64,000 nt of DNA, taken from positions 62,001 to 126,000 of the forward strand of contig CATKHK010000037.1 in the NCBI GenBank assembly GCA_949751835.1. Direction: 5' to 3'. The DNA is from Blepharisma japonicum (taxonomy: Eukaryota > Ciliophora > Heterotrichea > Heterotrichida > Blepharismidae). Shown one piece after another: positions 11,601-22,861 of the stretch. The stretch's first letter is position 1; every line of letters begins with the position of its first letter. Made by a program: the position numbers and the translations under genes. The notes beneath the pieces were generated by a model that worked only from the letters and a program-made list of their open reading frames with translations, was not told the origin of the DNA and made no database searches.

Positions 11601-13347
11601 AAGCTGCATTTGCTCTCCTGGATATATTGGAACAACTGCATGCACATATATCCCCTTTGATGCTTTTCTTAGCGTTAACAAAAATGATACCTTAATTTTG
11701 ATCTTTAGCGATGTCTTAAAGCAGGATTTAGCAAGCGAACAAATTTTGATACAAATTCATAATAATACAATTCCATCATGATCTATTTCTAAACTCTCAA
11801 GCACAGAATATTTAATATCATGCAGTTTTGATGGAGAAATTTCAGAAGGCACGATAATTAAAGTGCTTTTTATAAATTCGACAAATTTTGTATCTATTTC
11901 TGGAGGAGTAATTCGTGAAGAGTTTTTATTAGGCTCTTTATATAGCTCTTCAATGACCCCTCAAGAACAAGAAGTCTTTCAAATTAAAAAAGTATTTTCT
12001 TCTAAAACAGGGATTTTAGTTGCCTCAAGTGTTGCTTTGTCGTTGTTTAACCCGAATCCTTCATTACTGTGAAATATTTTGAACAATATACAATTACTCT
12101 CTTATATTCCTTATGCAAGCTACCCTTTGACAGATAAAGTTTCTAAGTTTTTTAAGTCGTTAGCAGATTTCAAAATTGTTCCAAACTTGTTTTTATATTG
12201 CATTGACCAAAGCAAAAGTAATCCTCCTTATTATCAGGCAAGAAAATACGGCTATGATAGCTATTTAATACTTGTGAATGCTGGTAATGATTTATGTGCT
12301 TTGTCTGGCCTTATAGCTATAATACCGATAGTTTATTTTCTTTCTAAGTGCCCCTTATCATGCATTGCGAAGAAATTAAAACAAATGCTTAGAGATTATA
12401 AATTTAGTGTCTTTTTACGATTTTGGATATTATATTATCTTGAAATTAGTTTTTCCTCTATAATTGGGGTTTTGAGCACAAAAGATAATAAAATATTAGA
12501 AAATCCTCTAGAATTTACTAACTATCTTATTTGCTGATTTTTAATTGTATTTCTAATTTAGATACCTATAGTTATTACTCCGTTTCTTCATGCATATTTT
12601 AGCTTCAAAAATTCGAATAAAATTATAAATAAAAGAGATAAAGAATGATTGGTTACTTGAAAAACCTTATACTGCGAATTCAAGAACAACAGAGGATTTA
12701 TGAGCACGCAATTTTATACTCTATATTTTGCAAGGCGATTAGTTTTTATTACTGTCCAAGTATTTTTAAATGATTTTCCTATAGGTCAGCTCGCAATTAA
12801 TGCAGTTTCATCTTTATGTGTATACTTTATATAGATTATTTTATTTTTAATTTTTTATCGACCTTTTGATGATTTTGTTATTCAATGAGTTAACTTAATT
12901 ACTGAGCTCGGGATTTTTGTTATATTTATATTGCTTAGCCCATATTGTTTTGAATTAGAATCACTCAATATTAAAATAATGGACAATTTAATTATTTATT
13001 TTACTACTTTTATCATGGCAGTCCAAACAGCTGGACCTTTTATAAATTCTTTAAAAGAAATTTATTATATTTATAAAAGAAAGAAAAAAAATCATATTCA
13101 TCCGGATCTGGAAGAGCCAGCCAAAGATGATAGTTTTTTTATAAAGACTCAAACTATGTCTTCTGATACACCATGGTCACCAACCTTCAAGAGTAGAAAT
13201 TCAAAGACTCAAACAATGACTTCGGATACGCCATGGTCATCAGCCTTCAGGAGTAGAAATTCAAAGACTCAAACAATGACTTCGGATACGCCATGGTCAC
13301 CAACTTTCAGGAGCAGTGGCAAAAGTTTTGTTGTTTTAGAAGCTTAA
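8620..13347 (+). CDS. malectin/LamG/Cys-rich multipass membrane protein, copy 2
   Basis: 1,565 aa with TGA as Trp and 15-nt introns at 12547-12561 and 12820-12834, at the same two places as in copy 1. The architecture is that of copy 1: signal peptide MKVRQLYFALISLNLLF, malectin-like domain, three Cys-rich blocks, two LamG-like domains and about six membrane segments. The malectin part and first LamG differ clearly from the paralogues, while the third Cys block (CTENCKACLTNG...) is nearly invariant. The cytoplasmic tail is longer than in the other copies because the TQTxxSDTPWSPTFRS unit is present three times (residues about 1498-1557). It converges with the inverted copy 3. It looks intact. 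Confidence 0.9.
13141..13320 (+). repeat. three tandem 60-bp units coding the tail motif
   Basis: Three exact-length 60-bp units (13141-13200, 13201-13260, 13261-13320), each encoding a 20-residue segment with KTQTMTSDTPWS and F(R/K)S. The other receptor copies carry a single unit. Units 2 and 3 are the most alike, which suggests recent expansion. Confidence 0.9.
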
Positions 13348-15733
13348 TAAAATTTATATCAATATTTTGATAGAAAATTATATTCTTCCAGATTTAATTT
13401 TTAAAACTCTTTTTTAACGAAAAAACAAATATTTCGAGCTACATCAAAAATTGTTTTATATAGTATTTTATTATAATTTGTTTCCGCACAAAATGATAAT
13501 TAAAAGATTAGAATTGAGTGATACATATTTATTTTATTTTATAATTTGATATTTTCCTCTTTGGTGCATTGGAGTTCTGGAATTTCACACCTCCATATGC
13601 AAGCTCATTAAATTCCAGCAATCAAATAATGCAATGTACTATAAGTTCAAATTTTAATATCTTCAATTTAAATCTTACTTATAAATATGGAAATCCAATT
13701 AAAAGATTGCAGCTTGTATCCATTATTATAAAAATTTAATATAGGTACTTCTGCCTGATATCAAAGCAAAAGGTGCTGTGATAGTTTCTGTCCAATGCAG
13801 AAAAAGGTTTATAAATATGAAAATAAGTAAATTAAGCAATAATATAAATAGCAGTATAAATTAAGACTTTATTTAACTTGAATCCTAATTAAGGAATTAA
13901 TTGTCCTTTTATAAGCAGATTTTGAAAGATTTTTATTATTTATTTTGCTACTAGATATTTGAGAAATAATATATAAATCAAACGGTTTTAATATTGAGTT
14001 GCTAGAAAATAGCTAAAATATGTGCTTCATAAATATTTAAATTTTATTGGAGACTCATAGCTCTATAAGAAACTATGAAAAACTTGCTTATAAATAAAGC
14101 TCATGATTGTTTACTTATAGATCAAATGATTATAAAAACTTGATCTAAAGCCTCTTAATCTAGCTGATTTATTTTAAAATTCGTCTATATGTCTTGCGCT
14201 TTTATATCTTATATAATAGTTGATTTTTAATGTATATTCACCATCAGTTCTCAATGTTAAGCTACCGCTATAACATCACAGTCATACTTATGTGCCAAGT
14301 CAATATCCAAGATTGGCATATATACCATTAATTGCACAGATATCATCTATATTAAGAATTATTTTGTATCACATAAACATATTATCAATATTGTATCTGA
14401 TAATACTAATGCATGGCTCAAGATAGAATATTAAACTATAAACTTTTTGTCACAAATTATAGCTTTATCTTAATCCTATATCACAGATGATCACCTTATT
14501 ATTGTATCAAAGTAGAACGAAGCAAAAAACCCTCTGCAAATGCACATCATAATCTTGTAAGTCATCCCAAGCAAATGATATGCAGTTTGCTGCGAACCTT
14601 AGGCCATATCAATCATTAGTACATCATTTGAATATGTTACAACTGATTTAGTAATAGCTATGCGCAATTTATAAAATATTAAATCAGAGGATGTAAAGCA
14701 ACTGTTGCGAATTGTCATAAAAAGCCTTATCAGTTCACACTATCTGGCATAGCGATGAATCATTGCAATCAGTCAAATATTTAAATATTGCAAAGCATCA
14801 TAATTACATATCAGAAATTATGACATGCTAATACTAAGATATGTTGCAAATTTTTAATGAAGATTTCAAGCTGTAAACCTTATATAGTTTTACCAAAAAG
14901 CGTTTATTATCGCGTTCTTCATGGGAATTATGAATATCACATGTATGTGTTTGCCTCTTATGGCATTTGTGTATATATAAGGATTCCAGTAAGGTTTACC
15001 CTAATAAATTGTATAAATGTAAAAATTTCCAAAATTAATTTGGTAAATTCCAATTTATTAATTATTTATATAACTTTTCCCTTCTTTTTAAAGCTAAATT
15101 TATTTTTTCTTCTCTTCTGCATGACTACATCTATGCAATTGGCTCAAAAATATGATCATATGGTCCAAATAAAAATCCGCCTGTTTATTGATATCTCATT
15201 TAATTGAAGAGAGTTCAATAGCTGAATTCGCTTCTCGAGCCAAGCATGTATTGGCCTATTTTTGATTTATAATCCTTTTACACTGAAGATATCATCTTTT
15301 CTTTCCAGTTTGAATGCCAATCTGCAATTATCCCCGCATTTCACTTGCTCTAAAAACCGTTAAATTTTTGTTATCAATTTAAAATGTTTATAAATAAGAT
15401 ATTAACGCTAATAGCTAATATGCAGAAGGTAAAAAATAGAAAGTAGAAATCTGAGGAAATACAAAATTAGTTTTATGTGCAAAATATTTTAGTTACAAAA
15501 TTAATTTAAAGGATTGGCTACTTTTAATATTAATTTTATTATATTCAGTTCTATATCATCCTCTTCAAGATTGGTAATCATAATAAAGTTTATGCTTGCT
15601 TTCTCATCTCTCAAACATTCATACATATAGATGTATTAAGACTATATATTGTTTGCAAAAATATATATATGTCAAAAATCGAGTTTTAAAAAAGAATATA
15701 TTTTTAATTGCCAAAATATTGATATAAATTTTA
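13348..15733. other. spacer between convergent receptor copies 2 and 3
   Basis: 2.4 kb of AT-rich DNA. The only long frame, 14857-15363 (+, 168 codons with TGA as Trp), has no recognisable domain, signal or paralogue, and I do not call it a gene. No RNA gene or repeat was recognised. Confidence 0.5.
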
Positions 15734-18700
15734 TTAATTTCGTAAAATGATAAAATTTTTACCATTACTCCTGAAGGTGGGTGACCATGGGGCCTCAGGG
15801 GACGTTGTTTGAGTCTTTATAAAAAAACTGCTATCTTTCGTTGACTCTTTCTGATCCAGAAGAATACGGCTTTTTTTGTTTCTTTTAATAGTATAATAAA
15901 TTTCTTGTAAAGAAATTATTAGGGGTCCAGATGTTTGGGCTGCCATGAGAAAAGTAATAAAATAAATAATTAAATTGTCCAATATTTCAATGCTGAATGA
16001 TTCTAGATCAAAAAAATATGGACTAAGAAGTATAAATAAAGAAAAAGTCCCAAGCTCAGTAATTAAATTAATCCATTGAGTAACTGAATCATCAAAAGGA
16101 CGGTAAAAAATTAAAAATAAAGCAACCTATATAAATCATACACATAAAGCTGTAACTGCATTAATTGTGAGCTGAGCTATAGGACAATTATTCAAAAATA
16201 TTTGCACAGCAAAATAAACTAATCGCCTTGCAAAATATAGAGTATAAAATTGAGTGCTTGTAAATCCTGCATTGTTTTTGAACTCATAGTACAAGGAATT
16301 TCAATACGCCAATCATTTTTTATCATTTCTATTAATAATTTTGTTCAAATTTTTGAAACTAAAATATGCATGAAGAAACGGAGTAATAACTATAGGAATC
16401 TAAATTATGATTACAATGAAAAATCAGCAAAGAAGATAGTTAGTGAATTCGAGAGAATTTTCTAATATTTTATTATCTTTTACGCTCAAAATTCCAATTA
16501 TAGAGGCGAAACTAATATCAAGGTAGCATACAATCCAAAATCGTAAAAAGAAGCCAAATTTATAATCCCTTAGCATTTTTTTAAATTTCTTTGCAATGCA
16601 TCATTGGGAACAATTTGAAAGAAAATAAACCATAGGGATTATAGTTACAGAGCCAAGCAGAGCACATAAATTATCTCCAATATTCACAAGAATCAAATAG
16701 CTATCATACCCAAATTTTTTCGCTTGATAATAAGCAGGATTAATTTGATTATTATCAATAAAATATAAAAACAAGTTTGGAACAATTTTGAAATCTGCAA
16801 ATGACTTAAAAAACTCAGAAACTTTATCTGTCATAGGGTAGCTTGCATAAGGTACATAAGAGAGTAATTGAATATTGTTCAGAATACATCACAGTAATGA
16901 AGGATTTGGGTTAAACATTGACAGAGCAACACTTGAGGAAACCAAAATTCCCGCCTTAGAAGAAACTATCTTTATAATTCGAGAGATTTCTTGCTCTTCA
17001 GTATTCATTGAAGTTGAAGAACTATACAAAGAGCCTAATAAATATTTTTCACGAATTACACCTCCAGAGATAGACATAATACTTGTCAAATTTATAAAAA
17101 GCACTGTAATTATTGTATCTTCAGAAATTTCTCCATCAAAACTGCATGATATTAAATATCCTGTGCTTGAAAGTTTAGAAACTGATCATGATTGAATTGT
17201 ATTATTATTAATTTGTATCAACATTTGTTCATTTCTTAAATCTTCCTTTAAGGCTTCAGTGAAGTTTAAAACTAAAGTGTTATTTTTGTTAATACTAAGA
17301 AAAACATCAAAGGGGATATATGCATTCAGTTACTCCTATATATCCAGGAGAGCAAACGCAAATTCTAGAGCTCAGTGCAGCATTGCCTACACACCTTGTG
17401 CAAACACTTTCGTTATCGCATTGAGTGCAAAGAGGAGGGCAATCATAGCAGGAATCATTTGCTTTGAATTGCCATTGATGGCACGTTTCACAGACTCCTA
17501 GAGTTGAGTTTCAAGCAAGACCATAGTCACATTGACAATTTGCTGTATTGGAAGTGCCAGTGGTACATTCAAGGCAAGATTCTGAGGTAAAATCATAACA
17601 TGATGCACATTTTTGATTATTGCAAAGGTTGCAAAAATTACTTGAATCCCTACAGCTTAGGCATCCACTACTACAATTATAGCATTTATTATATTGTGGA
17701 CCATTCCAATATTGGCTAATAAGGCAATTAGGAATGCAAATTCCATTTGTAAGGCATGCTTTACAATTTTCTGTACATTGCTCTGCAGGAGATACAAGTG
17801 ATGATATGCTTGTTACTGATTCATAGCCCTTGATTTCATAAATGAACCCTTTAAAATAGCTAGTATAGCCTGACGAGTCTTTTTCTGCTCCCAATGTAAA
17901 AGTGATATCTGTTTTGGTATCTTTAAAATAGTCAAATCCGACATTAAACTGATGGTCTTTTACTCCATTTAAGTAAAAGACCATTTTGGTCTCTTTCAAA
18001 TTTGTATACTCTGCTGTAAATGCAAGATGGTTTCATTCATAGGATTCAAGACTTTGCAAATAAAAGAAGGGATTCAATCCAGTCGCCTTAAAGTTTAATG
18101 AAATTATAGGAATATTGGCTGCTAATTGAAGAGAGAAGATTGGATTATAAAGCAAATCTTGCTTTGAGAGGATAGTTCCAAAGCCATTTTCTATATTGAT
18201 TCAGATAGAAAAAGTGAAGGAGTAATCAAAGCTGAGAACTGGGTTACTGTATCCAGAATAAATAGGTAGATGTATCATTGAGCTTACTCCATTAAAATAA
18301 AATCCTCTGAGAAAAGCTGCAACTGGATCAAATTCGTCATAATCTGGATAAAAATCTGTGCTATTTCCAGTTAATGCTGGAATTTTGCTTTGCTTGTCAA
18401 AAACAACTCCTTTCAGAGTATCAAATGAAAGGTAAAATATGAAAGAATCACTTTCAGCACAAACTGACCCGCTTTCTATAAACCCATCAGGGCACTTAGA
18501 AATGCACCATCCTAGGTACATATAAAAGCCTGATGCACAAATTATGCAGTCACTTGAAGCTGCTGATGTACAAGTTTTGCATATGGAATCGCAAATTTCG
18601 CATTTTCAAGTTGTTGAATCTCAGTAATAGCCAATATTGCAAGCACAAGGAGTTCCAGATGCATTAGAAACACATTGGGTGCAAAGACCTGCTAAGAATC

Positions 18701-20345
18701 CAGTGCACACACTGCAAAGAGGGTCTTCACAAACATTGCAAGATATACTTCTGACACAGCCATTATTACATGAATTACAGTTTTCAGACATTGCTCCATT
18801 CATTCACTTGCTTAAAGGGCACGTCCAAAGACAACTAGCTATTGCTCCTATGCCACATATTTTGTCTGAGTATTGGGTATCGAAGCGTGAAACAGCTGTA
18901 TTCCACAATGTAAATTGGTATAAATATCCTGAAAAATTGCTTGAAGAACTTTTCCCAAGAATTATAATGCTATTGACAGCATCTCTATATATATATCTGC
19001 TAGATGTAATTGAGGGTTTTTGAGAATTGTTGAGATAAGGAATAATTGTTGTAGAAACTGTTAGCGATGAAAATGAAATAGTAAAAGAAATGAAAGCTCA
19101 AGCTGAATTTGAAGGATTAAGTGCATCAGTTTTTACTTTTATTGGACTAGCTCTTCCCTTAGTTTCTAATGAAATAGTCATAACTCCACTTGCATCTATC
19201 GTTAATTTATTTCCATTTGTTAAGATATCTCCTGAGTCAGATAATATCAAAACCCAAATTCCAATTGAAAAGTTCAGAGAAATATAGACAGCTGACGTTG
19301 TTTGAAGATAGGAGCCTCCAGAAAAGTAAAGTCCTCGATTTTTGGCTGGAATGGGATCTACAATTTCAGGGTTATTAAAAATATAATAAGTGCTTGAGCT
19401 TGTTCCTGTTTGAAATATTCCATAAGCTCCATAAAAATAATTTGCAAAGTTTTGATCAATTACTGCATTCGAAACTGAGTTGCAAGGTGAGTCAAATCCA
19501 TATGGACACGCTTTTAAGCAAACACTTTCAACTAGCACGTTTGACCCCGAGCAAGCTGCACAAAGAAAAGTATCTGAGTTGCATAATATGCATGGGTTAT
19601 CACAAGAGACACATTGTCCTGATGATGCCTGTCAGAAAAGCTCTTGTTTACAATTGCACACTCCGTTAATAAGGTTAGCAGAAGAAATGCATTTATTACA
19701 AGTTAAATCCGGCATATTGCATTCCAAGCATCCTGCTTGATAACACATATTGCAATTATCAGCCACACTACAGTTTCCTTTCACCAAAATTAATCCTGAA
19801 AGAGTTGGATAATTCGAATTTTTCTCAAACTGAACTGAAAATTTGCCATCTGAGTAAGCTCCTGATATTGAGGTTCGATTAATAGAAACTGCTCCATTTA
19901 GCAAGTTGAAAAGTATAAATATATCATATGCTGTATCTGATCCTACTTTATCGAATAGATTTAAATGATCAGCAACAATATAGTCTCCAACTTTAACAGT
20001 AAATTCAAGTTTATTAGACAAATCCAAAAAAATTTCAGCAAATTGGAGAATAAGCACATATGTTCCATCTTCACTAATAGGAAGATCATATCCTCAATTT
20101 CCATCATATAATCGTTGAGTTTGGTAAATAAACTGATTCGCTGTATCTTTAATAGCTCTATTAACGGATCTGGAAGCACTACTTTCTTGGGTATAATATT
20201 TATCAGCTCAGTATAAAAAGCCGGAAGTGGATGTATATTCTGTACCTCCTGCATTGATAGCAAAAACAATAGTTGAACTATCAAGTGAGAAAATAAATAA
20301 TAATTTCAAAGAAAGCAGGGCAAATCAAAGCTGGCGAACTTTCAT
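15734..20345 (-). pseudogene. malectin/LamG/Cys-rich membrane protein, copy 3 (frameshifted)
   Basis: An inverted copy with the family start MKVRQLWFALLSLKLLF, malectin domain, two LamG-like domains, Cys-rich blocks, membrane segments, the tail motif APWSPTFRS and 15-nt introns at 16400-16414 and 16127-16141. Compared with the other three copies it lacks 2 nt near 17320, just after the third Cys-rich block (TGCATATATCCCC here, TGCACATATATCCCC in copy 2). The upstream frame then ends at TAG 17297-17295 after 1,016 aa, before all membrane segments. The downstream frame stays open to the normal stop and keeps both introns, so the break is recent or is a sequence error. No 15-17 nt GT...AG intron can explain it. 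If translated as is, the product would be a secreted ectodomain. Confidence 0.8.
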
Positions 20346-20440
20346 TTTAATTATAAGAATTGCATAAATTTAGCTTATATGAGTCAGTAACCATGTAGTA
20401 AATTACAAATTATTAGATTGAAATTTTAATTACAAAAAAG
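20346..20440 (-). promoter_or_regulatory. upstream block of receptor copy 3
   Basis: Read on the minus strand it carries the family leader: AATCTAATAATTTGTAATTT, then a CTAAATTTATGCAATT block, then AATTAAAATG at the start. Similarity stops near 20440, about 25 bp before the NOP56/58-like fragment, so a rearrangement junction probably lies there. Confidence 0.45.
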
Positions 20441-20463
20441 AATATCCCTTTTTATGGTGAAAA

Positions 20464-20864
20464 ATGGCTCTCTATCATCTGCTTGAGACTGTAGCAGGCT
20501 ATTATCTATTTTCAGGCGAAGCTATTGAAGAATTAGGAGTAATTCTATCATTAACCCAACAATTACTTAAAGATTTCAAGAAATTCAAGAAGAAGATGAA
20601 ACTCGAAGCTATTATCAATTTTCATCAGCTGATCAAGCACAAGAAAATATCCAAACTATCACAAATGGGCTCTGTCCAAAGGATCTTGCTGAATTTCTCG
20701 AAAAACATCTCTCTAGTGCCACCAAGTTAAAATGCAAGCTTGCAGTAGAAGACGCACACCTTCCAGCTGCCATTTCTTTATGTTTGAAATCGATGCCAAT
20801 CAAATCTCAATATTTATGGCATAGCGAACATATTTTAATTAATTTTTTCCTAAAGCTTTGCTAG
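20464..20864 (+). pseudogene. truncated NOP56/NOP58-like N-terminal fragment
   Basis: The first frame begins MALYHLLETVAGYYLFSGEA and IEELG, matching the start of the Nop56/Nop58 snoRNP core proteins (VLFExxxGYALF pattern). After about 40 codons the homology moves to another frame: ...ITNGLCPKDLAEFLEKHLSS, then KLAVEDAHLPAAIS, which is the continuation of the same Nop5 N-terminal domain. It ends at TAG 20862. The rest of the protein (coiled coil and snoRNA-binding Nop domain) is absent. I found no short GT...AG intron that would join the frames. It is probably a broken gene piece carried by rearrangement, head to head with receptor copy 3. The family assignment is good; function of this copy is unlikely. 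Confidence 0.7.
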
Positions 20865-21429
20865 TTCTAACAAAAAATCCTTATTCTTACTTGTACTTAG
20901 TTACTCTCGAGTATTTTCATATTTATCACTTGAAATTCTAACTATATTAATGCATAATTTAGCGTGCACGATCAAAATCATTATTTTCTTTTCTTTTTCT
21001 GATTAATAAACAACTTGCGCACAAAATCATTATAATTAATTGTCGAAAAAATAGAATTGAGCTTAATTTCATTTCGAATAACTTAATATACATAATATAA
21101 CAACATTATAATTTGTCTTTTATTATTAAAATTATATGCAAATGTGAATTGATTTTCGAATAAGAAAGATTTTAAATAATTAGATAATTTCTCATTTTTC
21201 CTTCTTAATTATTTAATCAAATTCTCTCATTTGCTCTAGGGTAAGGAGAAAATCATCACAACAGCAGCAGCACCTTGGCAGTCTATGGCATCAGAACCAA
21301 GGAAGGAGCAATATGACTTTCTAGCTAAATTGTCTAGCAAATTATCTTAACCATCAAGATTCAACTGAAATCTTGCAAAGAGGATGAATATCTTAACAAA
21401 TCCTTTGTGATTGGATTGATTCTGTGGCC

Positions 21430-21739
21430 AGGATCAACTTATTTCCATACCGTATTTTTCCTTGCATACGAGAGAGTTCCTTGAGTAATTCTTCTAAATC
21501 TGCTCCACTGTGTTGCTCATCTTCAATTTCTTCGTTTTCTCCTTTCTCATGATCCTCTACGAAGTAAAATTCATCTCTAAATCAAGATAATCATCTAACA
21601 AATCATCTAAAGTCCCTTAATCAATTAACTGCTCATATAAATAGTCTGGAATAGGGTCTACTACGGTTACTGCATATTCACACATACCCAAGCGAGCAGC
21701 TCTATACATTTCCCCATCGCCACTAGCTGCATATTTCAT
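21430..21739 (-). pseudogene. decayed coding fragment, unknown protein
   Basis: From ATG at 21739 on the minus strand it reads MKYAASGDGEMYRAARLGM... then YLYEQLID, a TAA, then GTLDDLLDDYLDLEMNFTS. After a frame change it reads VEDHEKGENEEIEDEQ and DLEELLKELSRMQGKIR. The acidic, protein-like composition and the codon-like pattern suggest a former gene with at least one stop and one frameshift. No family was recognised. G+C is higher than in the surrounding spacer. Confidence 0.4.
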
Positions 21740-22799
21740 ATATACCTTCCTTTAAATATGAGATAGCATTTAATTAATTTATGTTATAACTACTTGATAA
21801 AAAGCAAGGATCTAAGATAGATAAAATCTTTACTAATAGGTCTTTTAAAATATACATAAAAAGTTGGCCTTAAAAATTTTGAATCAAAATCGGCAAAAAT
21901 AATTAAAATCTTTATATATTTAAATGACAAATTATAAACATTTTTACACAGTAGGCAAAATCCTGTTAAACATGTAAAAATTTTTGAAATGAAGAAGAAA
22001 GGTAGAGGAAAAATTGAATTTTTGTAAATTGTAATAAAAATTGGAGCTTTAATTTAATCTGCTTAATTATACTTGTAATGTCAAGATCAGTCTCTATATT
22101 TGCATATATTGATGAATCAGCTTTAAATTTGGAAAATTATAGCAACGATTTTATAACTAATATATAATTTTTTATTGATACAAATCAAAAATCTAGATTG
22201 CTTTTTGTAAAGGTATAGCTTATTGTGAAATGTCTTGCATTGGTCTCAATTGGTTAAAATGATTTTGCTACTTTTAAAGATCACTACTCTTGAGGATTAT
22301 TTCAATTGAGTATATACAAAATTAACAATAAAAGTAAGCAATCACTTGAGCTGTTTTTATGCTAATTTAATACCTTCTTAGATTTCTAAATTATTTACCT
22401 TCTGCAATAAAAGCTGCTAGAGTTAATATGATTTAATAATAAAAAGTTAAAATATAATGCTGCCATATTAAATTTCTTAAATTATTCTAAATGAAAGTAA
22501 GCTCTATTCTATTTTCTCGACAATTATTTTTTTTGCATGAGCTTTGTACTAATCCGATAGGGCAATGTTTTAATCTTTAGACTAAAATTAAAATTAATAT
22601 AGTTAGCATTTCAAGTGATACCCAAGAGTAATTAAGCACAAATAACGAATTAGGATTTTTGTTAGAAGTAGCCAAGCTTTAGAAGAAAATGAATGAAAAT
22701 TTGTTCACTATGATCTAAATATTGAGATTTTGATTGAGCATCAATTTCAAGCATAAAAATATATTTTTAATTGTAATTAAATTTTGATCTAACAATTTT

Positions 22800-22861
22800 T
22801 TAGTTTATTCCATGTTAACTTACTCATATAACCTAAATTTATGCAATTTTTATAAATTAAA
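22800..22861 (+). promoter_or_regulatory. conserved upstream block of receptor gene 4
   Basis: TATAACCTAAATTTA, ATGCAATTTTTATAAATTAAA and then the start codon: the family leader again. Confidence 0.45.

Larger units (their letters stand above)
20865..22861. other. spacer between the NOP56/58-like fragment and receptor copy 4
   Basis: About 2 kb. It contains the decayed minus-strand coding fragment at 21430-21739. From about 22610 it resembles the upstream DNA of receptor copies 1 and 2. I see nothing else. Confidence 0.5.

Noticed and set aside
14857-15363. 168-codon open frame (TGA as Trp) in the spacer between receptor copies 2 and 3.
   Set aside because: Low-complexity hydrophobic composition, no domain, no paralogue, no conserved start context; with only two stop codons such frames arise by chance.
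20464-20864. Joining the two NOP56/58-like frames by a tiny intron.
   Set aside because: No GT...AG segment of 15-17 nt lies between the frames with the needed phase.
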